A stretch of DNA of 64,000 bases from Pisaster brevispinus (GCA_023634235.1 JAMKCF010000002.1:10247591-10311590), one strand, 5' to 3'. Counted from the stretch's first letter, positions 1 through 12,915 are shown. Numbers and translations: made by a program. The notes: generated by a model not told the origin, from the letters alone.

Positions 1-125
1 CAGGAATTGAACCAAGCTAGTGGTGAGAGACAAGTGCTTTACGCACTAGCCACCCATGCCAGAGCTTAGAGATTGTTCTTAACTCCCCACCCAAGCTACC
101 ACCCAAGCTACCACCCAAGCTACCA
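1..125 (-). mobile_element. SINE family S3, truncated at the window edge
   Basis: AGGAATTGAACCAAGC is a decayed B-box complement. GCAAGTGCTTTACGCACTAG-like text and TTCTTAACTCCCC match the copy at 12282-12560. A short CCACCCAAGCTA repeat (three units) follows at about 89-130. Confidence 0.5.
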
Positions 126-264
126 CCCATGTGGAAGGGCACAGGTCAAAAGGAAGAGTAGTCTGGTTCCTTATAATGAGGGAGAGTTACTACTAAAAAT
201 GCCACTGAGTATACAGACAACATGACAAAGATGGCTATAGACCTTTCCTTCCTTAATAAATAAA

Positions 265-480
265 ATGTCAATTAAATAAACTACCTCCCATGATCGATTG
301 CTTTGTTTCCAACAAATTCCACACTATTTTTGAATATTTGTGTAACATTGTTACAAACTATGGCTATCTGTTTTTGAATTGCATTTGTGGCTTGCCATGG
401 TTTTCCAGCCTCGCTTGGCAAAAACTCGGGCAGTGACGTGTCAAAAGAAAGTTCTATAGACCAAATCCAAGCAATAATCA
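265..480 (+). repeat. Dispersed repeat B, copy 1
   Basis: GATTGCTTTGTTTCCAACAA, TTGAATATTTGTGTAACATT and GCTTGCCATGGTTTTCCAGC are shared with 5340-5500 and, reversed, with 15868-16045. Confidence 0.55.
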
Positions 481-1929
481 TGTGCTGCCATTACTGGCAC
501 TGCATGGCATTCTATTCAGTCACAGGCCGCTGCAAGTAATGATGTTGACAAAACTATACAAAGCACGAGTGTGACAAGAGATCAAAGCTGACAATGGGGC
601 ACGTCCTCAGCATAATTGAATCCCAGTAACGGGATATGCAATTTAACTGAAAATGGACTGGTCTAACTTAATGAAATGAAACATAACACACAAACGACCG
701 ATTTATATAAAAGCTTTAGTACCATATAATACAATGACTTTCCATTCATTATAAAAACTTGCTATAATTACACATTCCAAAGATGCATTAAATAAACCAC
801 ATTGCTACGAAAGACATCACATAAATGCTATAAAATGACGATTATACATGGATGTTCAAATAGAGAGTTCCCACTTGACGTCACACAGTGTAAAGTCGGC
901 CATCTTTACAGGGCAGACAAATCAATTTTGATCTGACAACTATCAGTTTTACGCAAATACTGAGGGTAGCACGCATAAGTTTTATCAAATCCCGTGGGCC
1001 ACTTAGCTGCATAGAAAAATTAGAATGCTTGACGCGCAGCTCTAAGCCAAAACCCAAGTTGCCCGTAAAAACGGCATCTATCAGGAACTATCTATACATT
1101 ATTAGTAATACAGCGAGGGGGCTTTTTCAATCCACAACTTTACCGACAACGAGGTCTATGTCTGTGCTTCCCAGCCCTTTCTCCATCAACTTGGGCAACG
1201 CACTTTTGGCAAAAGGGGCGCAGAAACAGCGATTGTAGGCAAAGTGGAGTTTCAAAAACTGCCCCCGAGTAACTTTACAGTAACTGTACTCAAACCGTAT
1301 AATTGGTTATATTTTCAGTTCCCATGGAAACCATCCACAAATAAACATGATTTTGCTTTTAAAAAGGCAGCAAGTCTACACTTACATACACATAGTATTC
1401 TATATACATTCCAAGAACAAAAAAGATTAAGGCCAGATTTTCATTAAATAATACAAAATTACTCTTCATAACTTGATTGGACTCCAAATTCTGGATTTTT
1501 TAAAATAATAGTTAACTTACCAGTCTGGAACCAATGATGCTTTGTAGTACTTACTAGTCTGTATAAAACAGGAGTACTGAGTAGACTCCTCAGGAAAATT
1601 GGTAGCTGTGACCTCACTTGACCTGATTCACATTGATCGCGCAAGCCTGAGGAGAACTTAAAAGTTGAGCTGCCTAAGGAGAAAATGTTGCTTAACAAAT
1701 TTCTGCTAAGCACAAATGAGCAGAATACCAGTCATAGCAGTACTTGTGACAAGGCATTTTGGCTGGTAACCTTATTCTGGTAAGCATAATATGAAAAATC
1801 TATGCAAGTTTTGATTGATCCAAATGATTGAGGTCAAGTAAGGTCGAGGCTACCAGTTGTCTTTTAGAGCCTACAGTACGAAGTAAATATTCAGTTGTTC
1901 ACCCCAGGATGTTGATCTGTCACTGATTA

Positions 1930-2100
1930 CCAGGGCCCAATTTCCGAGCGCTGCTAACCTGCTAAGCACAAATGCACAGGATACCAGTCATAGGGTACTT
2001 GTGAAATGGAATTTTAGCTGGTAACGTTATTTTGGTAAGCATAGTTGTTTTGTACTTAGCTACTTTTTGCTCTTAAGCAGCTCTCTAAAATTAAGCCCTG
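1930..2100. mobile_element. MITE, GGGCCCAATTTC family
   Basis: Ends CCAGGGCCCAATTTCCGAG and ctctctAAAATTAAGCCCTG. The interior has GGATACCAGTCATAGGGTAC and GCTGGTAACGTTATTTTGG, shared with pieces at 1690-1800, 36570-36690 and 38920-39053. Confidence 0.6.
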
Positions 2101-4338
2101 CAGATAGACCTGCAGATAGACCTGCATCTACACTAGAGCATGCATGGCATGTACATGTACACATACACAACGATCACCTACACAAAAATTGTGTTCAGAA
2201 TTTACAACTACGCTAGCCATATATAATTATCAAAAGATGTGCTGTACAACAAGTAAATTTAATAATTTATCCAGAAATATTTTTTGTACAATCCCTCTAA
2301 CTGCGTACCCTTAATTAATGCTCCTAATTCATAAATAAGCGCCTTAGTATGCCCATTACCCATATACCTAAAAAGAATTACACCAAATTTTGATGCAAAA
2401 AGATAGGGTCATAGACTGGTATTTGTCTACGCAATCCTGATAGTGTCTACTTGTTGAGAAAACAGAAAATAAAAACTGGTACATTCATCAAGAACATCAA
2501 GTCCATCCCCAATTAGCGAGGTGACAGCGGATACCAGCCGCATCTTTGGCCAAAGCATTCACAAACGAACACCAAGGAATTTTGAATAGATTCAAAAATT
2601 GTTGACATACTTTTATTGTTTTCTAATCAACAGGGACATTTGAGACGAAATCATTTCACAGGATGCTTACAACCGAACCATCTTTATGACAAGGGTTTTT
2701 CTGGGTTCACTACCAAATGACCCTACCTCCAAGGGATTATTAATACCTCAATGTAGATTTTCCATGAACCTGGTATTCGCTCCTTGCACGGTCAGCCATT
2801 TGCGTGTAGAGACTCGGATTGGGGACAGCAGTGAATATAACTCTGTTATATAACTCTGTATTGTCACGGTAATGTAATGTTACTTTCATCCAAACAGATA
2901 CATAAAAACAATACAAATGAAGCATGAAGTCAAGGCTCCAAACGCAAATGGCGGATCCGTGTAAAGCGTGAATACAAGTAATGTTTCTTGCACAACCAGA
3001 ATATGTCCATAATACAGATGGTCTGTAATGCCAAGATAAACCCTGTATGTACAGCTCTATACCTACACTGTACCTAAACTGACACCCAATACTATACCCA
3101 AATTATCCCACATACCCAGAAGATCTAGGTACCCATAGTAGTACTCAGATCTACTCATACCCAGATGTACCCGGCACCAAAACATGAAACAAAGTTGTCT
3201 CCAGTACTCAAAATTGCAGTTTGCTGTTACCCAAATGTTCCTTAAAACCCACACAAATTCTGACATACATGTATTCTGTTCATCATTTAAATGATAAAAA
3301 CAAAATTAGAAGCATATTGCTTGAATTCACATTGTGCTACATTTCAACCTTGTTACCTTCGATAACCGAAATAGCCAAATAAGCACTTGTACCCATAATA
3401 CCTAAGTAACTTAATGATCCTTAGTACCCAGATGAGTGAAGATTGGTGGTCATCAACAACCCATGGAAGAATGTGGAGCGACAACCTGCTGTAAGTCCAT
3501 CTCATTGCCCAGTTGCTCCACCCTTCAAAACCTTTCAAAATAGTTTTAAACGTCCAACTGCTCACCACCATCACATTTTGAAGCAAAAAGTTGCACACCG
3601 GCAAACAAGATACTGATTTCATTGTAGCACTGATTATTGATGATAAAAATGCAAGCATGTAAAATAATTAAAACCTTAGGCCCCAATTTCTGTACACAAA
3701 ACAATGTATAAAGGATGCTATAAAGCATAAGTTATAAAAGAGGGAGGGGGAGGGGGTGGGGCTAATTAACATAAATCCATCAGTAATTTGTGCAAAAACA
3801 TGCAGACCTAGCAGAGGGTCAATTGTATGTTTTTGGTCAAATCTAAAGAAGTTGTACATCTCTTCAATGCCAACGTTTTTTTTAAAAACTTGATATTCCA
3901 TCTCTGGATTAAGAATTGCTACAGTTTGTTTTTTGTGTTGATGAATCACAAACTAATGCGTAAAATCTAGCCGATCAGTTCTGTCTGATTTATTCAGAAT
4001 ATGACAAAAATATCTGAATTAAAATTTTGAAAAGAAAACAGGAGATTGAAATATGGCTTTTAAGCTTGGGTTGTGTGTTTATATCACACAAAATGATGAA
4101 AAAAATAAGCATTTTCTCAAAAACAGCCTATACTCAGCTGTCTGATTTTGTAAGAAAAGAATCAGATTAAAAATGTTTATCCTAAAAGGATGACAATATT
4201 ACAATATGGCTTCAAAATAAAAAAAATGTAAATATTGCTCTACATTACAATACAGTAACGAAATGATAGCATTCACGCTCTCTTAAACATTCTCAGTTAA
4301 CTACATAATAGGCAATAATATGTCATTCTAAACACAAA

Positions 4339-4344
4339 TTTATT
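4339..4344 (-). terminator. Candidate distal poly(A) signal
   Basis: AATAAA on the minus strand in a very AT-rich stretch, about 3.7 kb past the stop codon. Long 3' UTRs are common in animals with genes like this; use of this site is a guess. Confidence 0.25.
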
Positions 4345-5328
4345 GCCATAAACAACTAAAAAGTTTGACATATTTGTACAGAAATTGACTAAATCAAAGT
4401 AAGAATTATACACATCTATAAAATAATTACACAAAATGACATCTGAGTAAAAAATAAAAGAACATCTGGTGAACTATATAAAGAAATCACTGACTTTAAC
4501 AAATTTTATGTACAACGAAAGATTAAAAGTAAAAAACGAAAGCGACAAGAAAATGAGAAGTACTTGGAATTAGTTAGAAGATCCCCTGAAATTCGGAATG
4601 GAACTTCAATACAACGATAAGTTCTTGAATTGGGTAATTGGCACTAGATGGTCTTGTGCAGGATCGTTTAAATGTATTATACAAGATTGGAAGAGCTGAC
4701 AAAACTATCGCAGTGCTCATATTTTGTGTGATCAACCATATACATGAAACAACAACGCTGCGACACTTAATCCGTTGTGAGAGTCAGGAGAAAATAGTGA
4801 AACACCATGCACAATTTCCAGCATGTAAACACATTGTCCTTAATTTGGGTTGTAACAACCGAAACCAGCTGTTGCATGTTTTATAGGATATCAGATACAG
4901 TTTTCTCGAACATTACTTTATTTGACTATTAAGAGGGAAATATTTCACAGAAAATGAACTGGTTCTAGTATAAACTTCATAATCAGTCAGCTTTCAGACC
5001 AGATGCTTAATCTGTAATCTCAATAGTTTAAGCTGCTTTACAGAATTGCCCATTTAATACCACACATTTATCCAGGGAGGGGGGCATTTTGGTCACCCAT
5101 GACTTAAGGTGTGATTACATCATATCAAACATTGTAGTTGCTGCAGTAGAGTTTTAAACAATTCTTAAAATAGTACATTATACAAATATTTTTTATTAAT
5201 CTTTACCCCACCTCACCTTCCATCACCTATAGAAGAATAGAACCTGGAGAACTAATGTTATTAATTTTTTCTTTTTTCAAAAACTTAATTAGTGTTTGGT
5301 GTGTATTGCAGCTTAAATAAATCGGTTC

Positions 5329-5334
5329 TTTATT
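5329..5334 (-). terminator. Candidate poly(A) signal
   Basis: AATAAA on the minus strand downstream of the stop of the AFAP-family gene. It is one of several copies in the AT-rich 4.3-5.4 kb stretch (others at about 5192, 4918 and 4339), so the real cleavage site cannot be chosen from sequence alone. Confidence 0.3.
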
Positions 5335-5339
5335 TTGGT

Positions 5340-5500
5340 GCGACAAACTTTTAATTAACAAAAAATACATCCCATGATTGGTTGCTTTGTTTCCAACAAA
5401 TTCAACATCAGTTTTGAATATTTATGCAACATTTTTACTTTGCATATATGGCTTCCCATAGTTTTCCAACCTTGGTTGGCGGCTGCAGCTTACAGCTATG
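5340..5500 (+). repeat. Dispersed repeat B, copy 2
   Basis: CCCATGATTGGTTGCTTTGT and CTTCCCATAGTTTTCCAACC match copy 1, with a gap in the middle. Confidence 0.55.
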
Positions 5501-7120
5501 GCTGTTGCTATGGGAGTCCTATGCTTCAACACTTTTTCCTTTGACAATGAAGCCATAGCCGCAGCTGCCAATTCAGACAGGGCATAATGTTGCAAGATAG
5601 TCTGGTCGCTTCAGAAAAAAAATGACAAATAGACCTGTCATTGCCACAGTGTATACAGGGTTCCAAACAAAGATGGCCGCAACTTTATGTTGTGTACAAA
5701 TGAAGTAAATCATTCTGGTGTGAGCTTGTCTACCTCTGAACAATTGGGATGTTTTGACAAACTGAGCTATTATGATTCTTAATTTGAAGTTTTTGTACAA
5801 AACCAATGAGGGTTGCCACAAAAGCCCAAACAATCATGGGAGAACAAACAGAAGACCTTGATTATCTAAGTAAAAAAAATATGTGGACTAAATTGTAAAA
5901 TAATCCAAAAGATTTTCCATTTATGATGGAAATGGCAAAGTACTGCGTTTGTCCATGGTCTCACATGAATGAATCTTCCGCATTTCCCAGGTTCTATTAA
6001 GAAAGTGCTTATTTTTTTCAACTTTTAAGCTGCAAATTTTTGGAATGTCATACACAAGTAAAACAGCCTTTATACAGTACATATTAATACATTACAAAAA
6101 CTCTCTCTCCTCATTTGCTTATAACCTTTGACCTTCATTAATAAAAGTCTCACCATGATTGTGTACTACTCTTCAATCTCATTCGTTGTGACTTAAAAAT
6201 AAGTAGACTGGGAACCATACCCAAATGTTGGCAGTGTCACAATGATCAAATTAGTCTGGCCCCAGAGCCTCTTATAAGCATTTGAGGTAACTTTAAAATG
6301 TTTCAATGAGAATAAAGAGACAGTTAAAAAGTTTCTGTAAAAAGATACGCAAATCTGATAAAAAATTTCATGTTAAAAACATTATCTGCTTAAAAGTTAG
6401 TCTCATGTCGCAATTTGGTTTTTTTCTGCTCATATTCATGCTTGAAATTCTGATTACGTTGTGGTGGTTTTTTTTACTTCATGATGGAAGGTTCCATTTT
6501 CAGACTGATTCTGGAAATAGAAAAATTCATTATTGAGTGGCACAAGGAACTTTCTCAGTCACCTGTGCCACTTGTACATGCATGTTTTATCCAAGAGTTT
6601 GTTTGTTTTGTTTTGTTTGTTCAGAATTCACTTTGTTTATTTCCTCCATGGTTTAGCCAACATCTTTTCAGATTTGAGACACCACACCGGCTAAAAAGAA
6701 ACAACAACAGGAAAGCCGATGACAAACCTTTTCTACTCCAGTTTGCCATTTTGCATGAGAAGACTCATTTTTAAAAATCTTGTCCCTTTTTTATATTTTT
6801 TAATCACACAATGTACTTGTTTGCAATCAATTGCTTTTTTTTTTTTTACAAATCGGGTTACTTTGATAAAGCTTTCACGGTAATGAGCGTTGTGTTAAGT
6901 ACAGAAACATTTACTCACAATAATCAGGACACCAGCCAAAACACATTGCTTTTTACTGGCTCCCCCGAAGTGTTCACTTAAGAAAATAAACACGATAAGT
7001 GATTATTTCTGGTCAACAAGTTTGGGTCTTAACATTGATGCAAATTAAGAACATCATGAAGGGACGTGCAACTATGAGCCAGAACTTTTAGAAAACATGA
7101 ATTTACGATAATCATTTTAA

Positions 7121-7248
7121 TGGGTGACTTTGGAACGCTAGGTGGCAGCAGACTTACCAGGTAAATTTCCATTGTTTACGTAGTTCTGAGCATGTGCACA
7201 TTACAGAGAACAATGGATCTACCTGGTAAAAATGTGGCTGACTAGGAA
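7121..7248. mobile_element. MITE, CCAATGGGAGACTTT family, degraded
   Basis: AATGGGTGACTTTGG, CTAGGTGGCAGCAGACTTAC and AAATTTCCATTGTTTACGTA match the family; the right end is eroded. Confidence 0.55.
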
Positions 7249-7454
7249 CCCAAGTGCTTGTGATGGAGTAAATGGGCAGTCATGTTGTCACTCCCAACAA
7301 CTACACATTGCAATTCAAGAGAATCAGCCTCAATATTGTTTACGGACAGCTTTAGCTTTTTTTAAATGGTTGAAGCCATGTTGTCACTCCAACAAAACAT
7401 CCACTGTAATGCTACATGTAAGCAGGAAAAATCAGCTTCTCCATTAAGAGTATA

Positions 7455-7697
7455 CCTGGGGTGCGTTCCACTTGCATAAACGTTGGCAACGTTTGCGCAC
7501 GTTTGGCAACAATTTTGAGTGGAACCTACAATACAGCAAAAACAAAGTTCCAAAAAATAAAATACATACATTGTCGCGATCTTCATTATAGAGCGCCACT
7601 ATATTGACATCCTGAAGTGCGCAACCAATCGTTTCAACGATCACAAACGTTTACGCGAACAGTTGCGATCTGTTTGCGAAGTGGAATGCACCCCAGG
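7455..7697. mobile_element. MITE, CCTGGGGTGCGTTCCACTT family
   Basis: Inverted ends CCTGGGGTGCGTTCCACTT and AAGTGGAATGCACCCCAGG with one mismatch. The inner AACGTTTGCGCACGTTTGGC is mirrored by CGTTTACGCGAACAGTTGCG. No coding capacity. Confidence 0.65.
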
Positions 7698-8055
7698 GTT
7701 AAGTTCTTTTACATGTGGAATGGAAAGATGGCAGCATGACAAAGCTACTCATTTTGAAATGGTGAAGCCTAGCATATACATGTAGGCAATAAATGCTGAC
7801 CTCATGACAGAATGAGGGGAAACTTACTAAACAAATCTAAACTTCCTACACATGTTTAAAAAAAAAAAATTATTTAAAATACTGAGTGCATTGCATAAAC
7901 CAAAACAACAATCTGGCAATCGTCGATTGTTCTCTGGTGAAATTGTTTGATCGGACCAATTTTAAACTCATACGAAACAGCATTTACTTGAATGTTGCGC
8001 TGTATGGAAGCTTTATACAAAAATATCACCTTAGTGTGGACTGGATGACCTCTAT

Positions 8056-8079
8056 TTACTTGTTCATCTGTTGGAACAT
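8056..8079 (-). CDS. AFAP1: AFAP1-family terminal exon
   Basis: A very short coding part of the last exon, residues 883-889 (MFQQMNK) and the stop TAA at 8056-8058. The acceptor has a long pyrimidine tract (TTTCTCTTCTTTTTTAG). Phase 0 follows directly from the previous exon. The joined end KLKMFQQMNK is similar in length and charge to the KAKEWEKK-type tail of the family. The 3' UTR continues to lower coordinates. Confidence 0.75.
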   Translation of the reverse strand: MFQQMNK

Positions 8080-8670
8080 CTAAAAAAGAAGAGAAAGAAG
8101 ATTTAAGGGCAACGGGAATCGTAAAGAGACATGGGACGTGGTTTGGGAACCCTGGCCAAACACAAGTTTTTGACGTAAAATTTATTGACTGAAACATTTT
8201 CCGAGAGCTATGTGAAAACATGTTGGTGAAACAGTTCATACCATTGGCACATCTCCTGAAAATTAATTTTCTCAAAATATACAGCCTTCATTTTATTCTC
8301 AAGTAATGGAACTTAGAAATCTTAAAAATTTTACCAACATTTATTGGATTGGTAAGCCTCATTGTTTTTCATTTTCAAAAGAATTCCGCCATCTTGTAAA
8401 ATCGGCCATCTTGAAACCAAGCCTAACCAAGCCAATAATTCACTCAGTTTCGGTTTGGTCTGAACAGCTGCGTAACTGCGATTGAACCAAACAGGCGAAA
8501 AACGCTTAACCAATAACCAAAGCTCAAACATGTTTCTGGTCCTGATCGCAAAAACCTCCCCTGGTTAAGAGCGAATGTACCACGGCCAAATTTCAAAAAG
8601 CCGGCAAAAATAGCAATCAAGAAAAAGTGGGTTCTTCTTGTCCAGAAGACAAGTGTTAATTGTTTCTTAC

Positions 8671-8796
8671 CTTGAGTTTATTTTGTACATTTCCAGCGGA
8701 CTTTGACATAACCTCCATCCCAGGGGATATTTTTGCGGTATCTTTCTTTGCCGACTCCGATATCCCATTTTTGGCCATCTCTGCCGAGGCAGTATC
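8671..8796 (-). CDS. AFAP1: AFAP1-family exon: C-terminal linker
   Basis: A 126-nt exon, residues 841-882, phase 0-0. It is polar and Ala/Ser/Lys-rich (SAEMAKNGISESAKKD) and ends SAGNVQNKLK. The last residues resemble the GKGTVLQKAKEWE tail of vertebrate AFAP proteins. Acceptor TTTTTTTTCCAG, donor AAG/gtaaga; both are strong. Confidence 0.82.
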
Positions 8797-11047
8797 CTGG
8801 AAAAAAAAGATGGAGAAAAGAAAAAAAGAAAAGAAAAAATGAAGAAAAAAAAAGGATTACTTTTGAGAACTGATTATATGAATTCTTTACATGAATGATG
8901 ACAGTTGTTCAAAAAACCCACATACACATTTTGTCACTCAAATTTATTATGAAATGACAAATGATTAAGTACAGTGTATGGCCAATAATGTAGAAAACTA
9001 ATATCTAAGTATAACTAACTATTAACAAGCTAATATTATAAAAGTATCCACATATATACAAGTTCACAGTAATGCAAAACAATCATAATTATATCAACCA
9101 TGTCAACTGAAAGTTTGTGGGGTTTGTTTTTTTGGCATGCTTCATGCGTCTTACAACACAATTTGTTCTATAAGCGTACATTTAGGGTGCATTTATCATT
9201 GGTTAGGAAAGGCTGCATGCATAAATAATTGAGCAAATTTCATAGCACTTCAAGTAGCAAAGCACAACAAAATAATGCCTACCAGAATAAGGTTACCAAC
9301 CAAAATACCAAGTCATCTGTACAATATGTGACTGGTATGGTGCTTATTTTGGCTTTGCAGACATTTGTAAGCAATATTTTCTGCTGAAGTGGCTCTATGA
9401 AACTGGGCCCTATTTTTCAAAATATTTCTGTACTTATTTCATCGAACAACAAATGCAATCCAAAGTTTTGATAGTTTTGTCTTCCTCAGCATATCTAATT
9501 AACCAGTGAACGTCATACACACAAAACGTTCATAAACCAGAAAACAGATGCCCGATAAACTCATTCAAAAATTGCACATGGGTTGCCATCGGCAGACGTG
9601 TTTACCTATATTATTTTTCTTTCACATCTTAAAAAGTGAAAGCTTGATCATTGTCTTCTCTTGAGAATAAAATGAAAGAAGCAAGTGGGTTGACATTTTG
9701 GGACACGATGTAATAACAAAAACAAAACATACAGACTGATATGGAACACTGATCCAGAAAACGGATCAAGGCGCCAACACAAAACAAGCAGTGTGAAAAA
9801 CAAAAGTCATACTCAAGTTGAAGTGAAATAATTAGTGAAGCAAATACAACTTCACTTCTCTCTGCCTTAAAGATGTCCAAAGATGTAGTCTGACCGATGT
9901 GATATTGGCTGTTGCTTGTAAGCAAAACTACACACAAACTTGAAGCATTTCAAGAGCAAATCCGAAAGTAAACCACAAAAACATGCACCATTCAGAGCTT
10001 CATGCACGAGAAAAATCAATCCACAAACTTTGACACAGAGAACGCAGTTGAAATTTGAAAAGTTGTTCTCCGCTTTTTTTCAAGAATGACTTACTAAACT
10101 CCAGCTTTTCATTGCGCAGAGGGACAGACGATCTCTGCTTCGTCGATTAAACACCGGGTCCTTAAACGATAGTTCCCTTACCATTGACATGCGAAATTGC
10201 TACATGGGTTTAAACCATGGCAACATTAGTCCAGAATGGTACGATGCAACACACAAGATAGATTGCCATTAGTTGTTTATAAATCATTCATTAGATATAT
10301 TAAAGTTGTTATTCTGGTGTATCATTCAAAATAAACATGTTTCATACTGAAATGCAAGGACATCAATAAAAAATGAATAATAATATTCGCCTCATGATTT
10401 AGCATGCATCCGTGAAAATTACCGACAGTCATAAAGCACTTTTTAATTACTAACAGTAAGAATAAAGAACATAGTTCTGATGCCGATCGTTTGTCATTTT
10501 GCAATTTGAATCAGGCGTGCAACTGTTGTCTATTTTACGCTCTAACGCATCTACACACAGCCGATGGACTAGTCAAAATATCTTGTTGAGCAGGCGATGG
10601 GATCAACATAAACAAAAGCAAATTTTGGGCACATCATTTCCATTTCCATTGTCTTTTCCTTTCTCTACTTAAGTGCAATTAGTTAATTAGTTATCTTATT
10701 GCCAAAGATAATGCACTGTAATGTTGAACAAGATCTACTGTTAGCGTTAAACTACATGCACTCATTAAATCAGGATTTTGACTGGAGAAACAGTGCTCCG
10801 GGGCTAGGCTGATCCAGTTGGACTAGCTAGTCAAACCACGCAGCGTTCAGCTGACACACAGTCCGACTATGGTCAGGTTTAGTCCAAGAATTAAAGGGAA
10901 TTTCTTCCTTTTTTGGGTGGTACTAATTTGCAGTATTTTTGACCGCATGAAGGCATGTCAGAACCAATTTTCTGTAACGCAAAATGAGTAAACAGTTTTT
11001 CATTGCTGTTGTTGTTATTATTATTATTTATCTTGCCATAGATACCA
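8797..11047. other. Intron without coding signal
   Basis: Apart from the MITE at 9232-9411 I see nothing that looks like a gene. The frames at 9629-9937 and 10322-10504 show no domain or splice support. Confidence 0.6.
9232..9411. mobile_element. MITE, GGGCCCAATTTC family
   Basis: Ends AAATTTCATAGCACTTC and GGCTCTATGAAACTGGGCCC. The inner pair ACCAGAATAAGGTTACCAAC is shared with other copies. Confidence 0.55.
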
Positions 11048-11716
11048 GAAAACAACATACAGGCAGTCAAAATAAGATCAAACTGTTAATTGTGATGCAA
11101 GAAAATTAGCAGAGCTGTGCATTAAGAGAGTTACGACATGGAGGGACCAGTCCTCTTTGGTCACGTGGTTGCTGGACGCCACTTTCAGTCCAAATGCAGC
11201 ACAACCCAATGTGCAGTTTAGTCTGGCACCCAGTGCGAGCATTTTTGGACCAAATATGGCTTCTGATCACAAATTGTCGCAACTCTCTCAGTACAGAACT
11301 CTGGAAAACAATAGCCGCTCAAAGCGCCCTCTTGAGGTCCAAACGGTCAATTACCTGTTTCTCTTCAATCCCCATGTTAGGTTCACCTCCCTTAGTGAAA
11401 ACAACATACAGGCAGTCAAAAGAAGATCCAACTGTAGTTGTGATGCAAGGAAATTAGCAGAGCTGTGCATTAAGAGAGTTACGACATGGAGGGACCAGTC
11501 CTCTTTGGTCACGTGGTTGCTGGACGCCACTTTCAGTCCAAATGCAGCCAGTGCGAGCATTTTTGGACCAAATATGGCTTCTGATCACAAATTGTCGCAA
11601 CTCTCTCAGTACAAAACTCTGGAAATCAATAATCGCGCAAAGCGCCCTCTGGAGGTCCAAAGGGTCAATTACCTGTTTCTCTTCAATCCTCATGTTAGCT
11701 TCACCTCCCTTAGTGA
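11048..11716. repeat. Tandem duplication covering an exon end and donor
   Basis: Copy A 11048-11396 and copy B 11397-11716 share CATACAGGCAGTCAAAA, AGAGTTACGACATGGAGGGA and AATTACCTGTTTCTCTTCAA. Copy B's upper end is the true end of the coiled-coil exon; copy A keeps its last roughly 43 coding bases and the gtaatt donor (exon-like end at 11355) but has no acceptor. Copy A has about 30 extra bases (CAACCCAATGTGCAG). Confidence 0.85.
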
Positions 11717-11844
11717 ATCGCTCAATCTCCATGTTGATGAAAGCGAGGCGGTTGCTACACTCACTCCAAGACTGCTGAGCTTTCTTCAGCTCGACCTCGA
11801 TCAGCTCCTTCTGCTTTGGATCTGTTGATTCCATCTTTTGAGAT
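11673..11844 (-). CDS. AFAP1: AFAP1-family exon: coiled coil, second half
   Basis: A 172-nt exon, residues 784-840. A helix rich in Glu, Lys and Gln (DPKQKELIEVELKKAQQSWS, then AFINMEIERF) continues the coiled coil, as in the LEEKLKQLEEE region of AFAP1. Acceptor TCTCATTTTCAG, donor CAG/gtaatt. The last roughly 45 bases, the donor and the start of the intron are copied once more just downstream (see 11048-11716). Confidence 0.88.
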
Positions 11845-12019
11845 CTGAAAATGAGAGAAAAAAATAAGTCCTCTGACATCTGGGTGAAATTTCATCAAGA
11901 ATATAAATAACCTGTTAACTTGTTCACGTTGTATTTTGGGGGTTACACAATAACCCCCGGAAACGGAGTTTACAAGGAATGTTTTCAAATTCTATGGCAT
12001 CATTACATGTAAGGCTCAC

Positions 12020-12146
12020 CTTAGATCGATCTTCTTCTTGGTGACTTCCCGTTTCTTGGCCTCGACTTCTTTCCGCTCTATTTCCAGGCGGTCAACATCC
12101 AAGAGATGTCTCTTGTCTGATTTCTCAAACTTGTTTTCTTTGATGA
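12020..12146 (-). CDS. AFAP1: AFAP1-family exon: coiled coil, first half
   Basis: A 127-nt exon, residues 742-782 with split codons at both ends. ENKFEKSDKRHLLDVDRLEI corresponds to the YKYGKNRxEAxxKRxxxEKE motif that opens the AFAP C-terminal coiled coil, and the rest is a charged heptad helix (EVEAKKREVTKKKIDLR). Acceptor TTTTTATCTTGCAG, donor AAG/gtgagc. Confidence 0.89.
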
Positions 12147-12281
12147 CTGCAAGATAAAAACAGACAATAAAGAATCGGAACTTGGGAAAGAACTCTTGGC
12201 ATTTATGATAATAATTTGAAAGGCCAGTCATCCTTATTCAAATCTGAGAAGCTGAAATGTGAATGATGAAACTGCAACATA

Positions 12282-12560
12282 TCTGAGCCACAGGCATGTA
12301 AAAAGGGGCCTAAAAATTTGGCAGCCAGCCACTTCAACCCATTTATACGCAGCACAGCTAGAGATCCAAAGTGTTTTGATTTTTCCAGAGGGAGGAAAAC
12401 TGGAAGGCCCAGAGAAAACCCTAGGGCACAGGAGAGAAGCAACGCACAACACTACTCACATTTGCCCTAGCCAGGAATCGAACCAGGGCCTACTTGATTA
12501 GAGGCAAGCGCTTCAGGCACTGCACACTCATGCAAGAGCTGAAAAGATTATTCCCAACTC
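12282..12560 (-). mobile_element. SINE family S3, tRNA-derived
   Basis: CCAGGAATCGAACCAGGGCC is the complement of a B box with flanks. The body includes GGGAGGAAAACTGGAAGGCC and AGAGAAAACCCTAGGG. It lies in the intron between the Lys-rich and coiled-coil exons. Confidence 0.6.
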
Positions 12561-12915
12561 CCCATATTATAGAGATGAGATTTGATGAATGTGAACATTC
12601 CTGTAAATGGCTTCCTGGCCTGGGCTCCCCATTATTATAGCCCCAGGACCTTCCAGATGTTACCATTCAGGAGGTTGAAAGACTCTATGCATCACCAGAA
12701 CTACAAAAACTACAGGTTTAGACACAAATATGGTCCATTTCTTTTTCCCTTTGATGACTGCTTTCCTTCTTTCAAGAAAATCTGCAATCTGAAGGAGATT
12801 TTAAGGAAAACCATGAAAATTGGGACAACTCCGGCGAAATCACATGCCTGCCATAAATAATAAGTTGCAAGTCCCAAAATCAACAACTCTTGTCAAAGAC
12901 TATCTTGCTCCTTAC

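Larger units (their letters stand above)
2101..8055 (-). other. AFAP-family 3' UTR and downstream flank
   Basis: Beyond the MITEs and repeat B listed separately, this stretch is AT-rich and has no frame that looks coding. A run of TACCCA-like units at 3060-3270 and 3390-3440 looks like an old satellite. 3700-4600 is very AT-rich. Several minus-strand AATAAA signals lie between 4339 and 5334, so part of this is probably 3' UTR. Confidence 0.5.

Noticed and set aside
6306..6774. Overlapping plus-strand frames with hydrophobic stretches
   Set aside because: AT-rich DNA in the 3' flank; no splice or domain support.
7874..8275. 133-codon minus-strand frame across the last exon
   Set aside because: It reads a different frame through the acceptor; the in-phase reading ends MFQQMNK then TAA.
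11157..11828. 223-codon plus-strand open frame
   Set aside because: It is antisense to the coiled-coil exon and lengthened by the tandem duplication; its two halves are copies of each other and no domain is seen.
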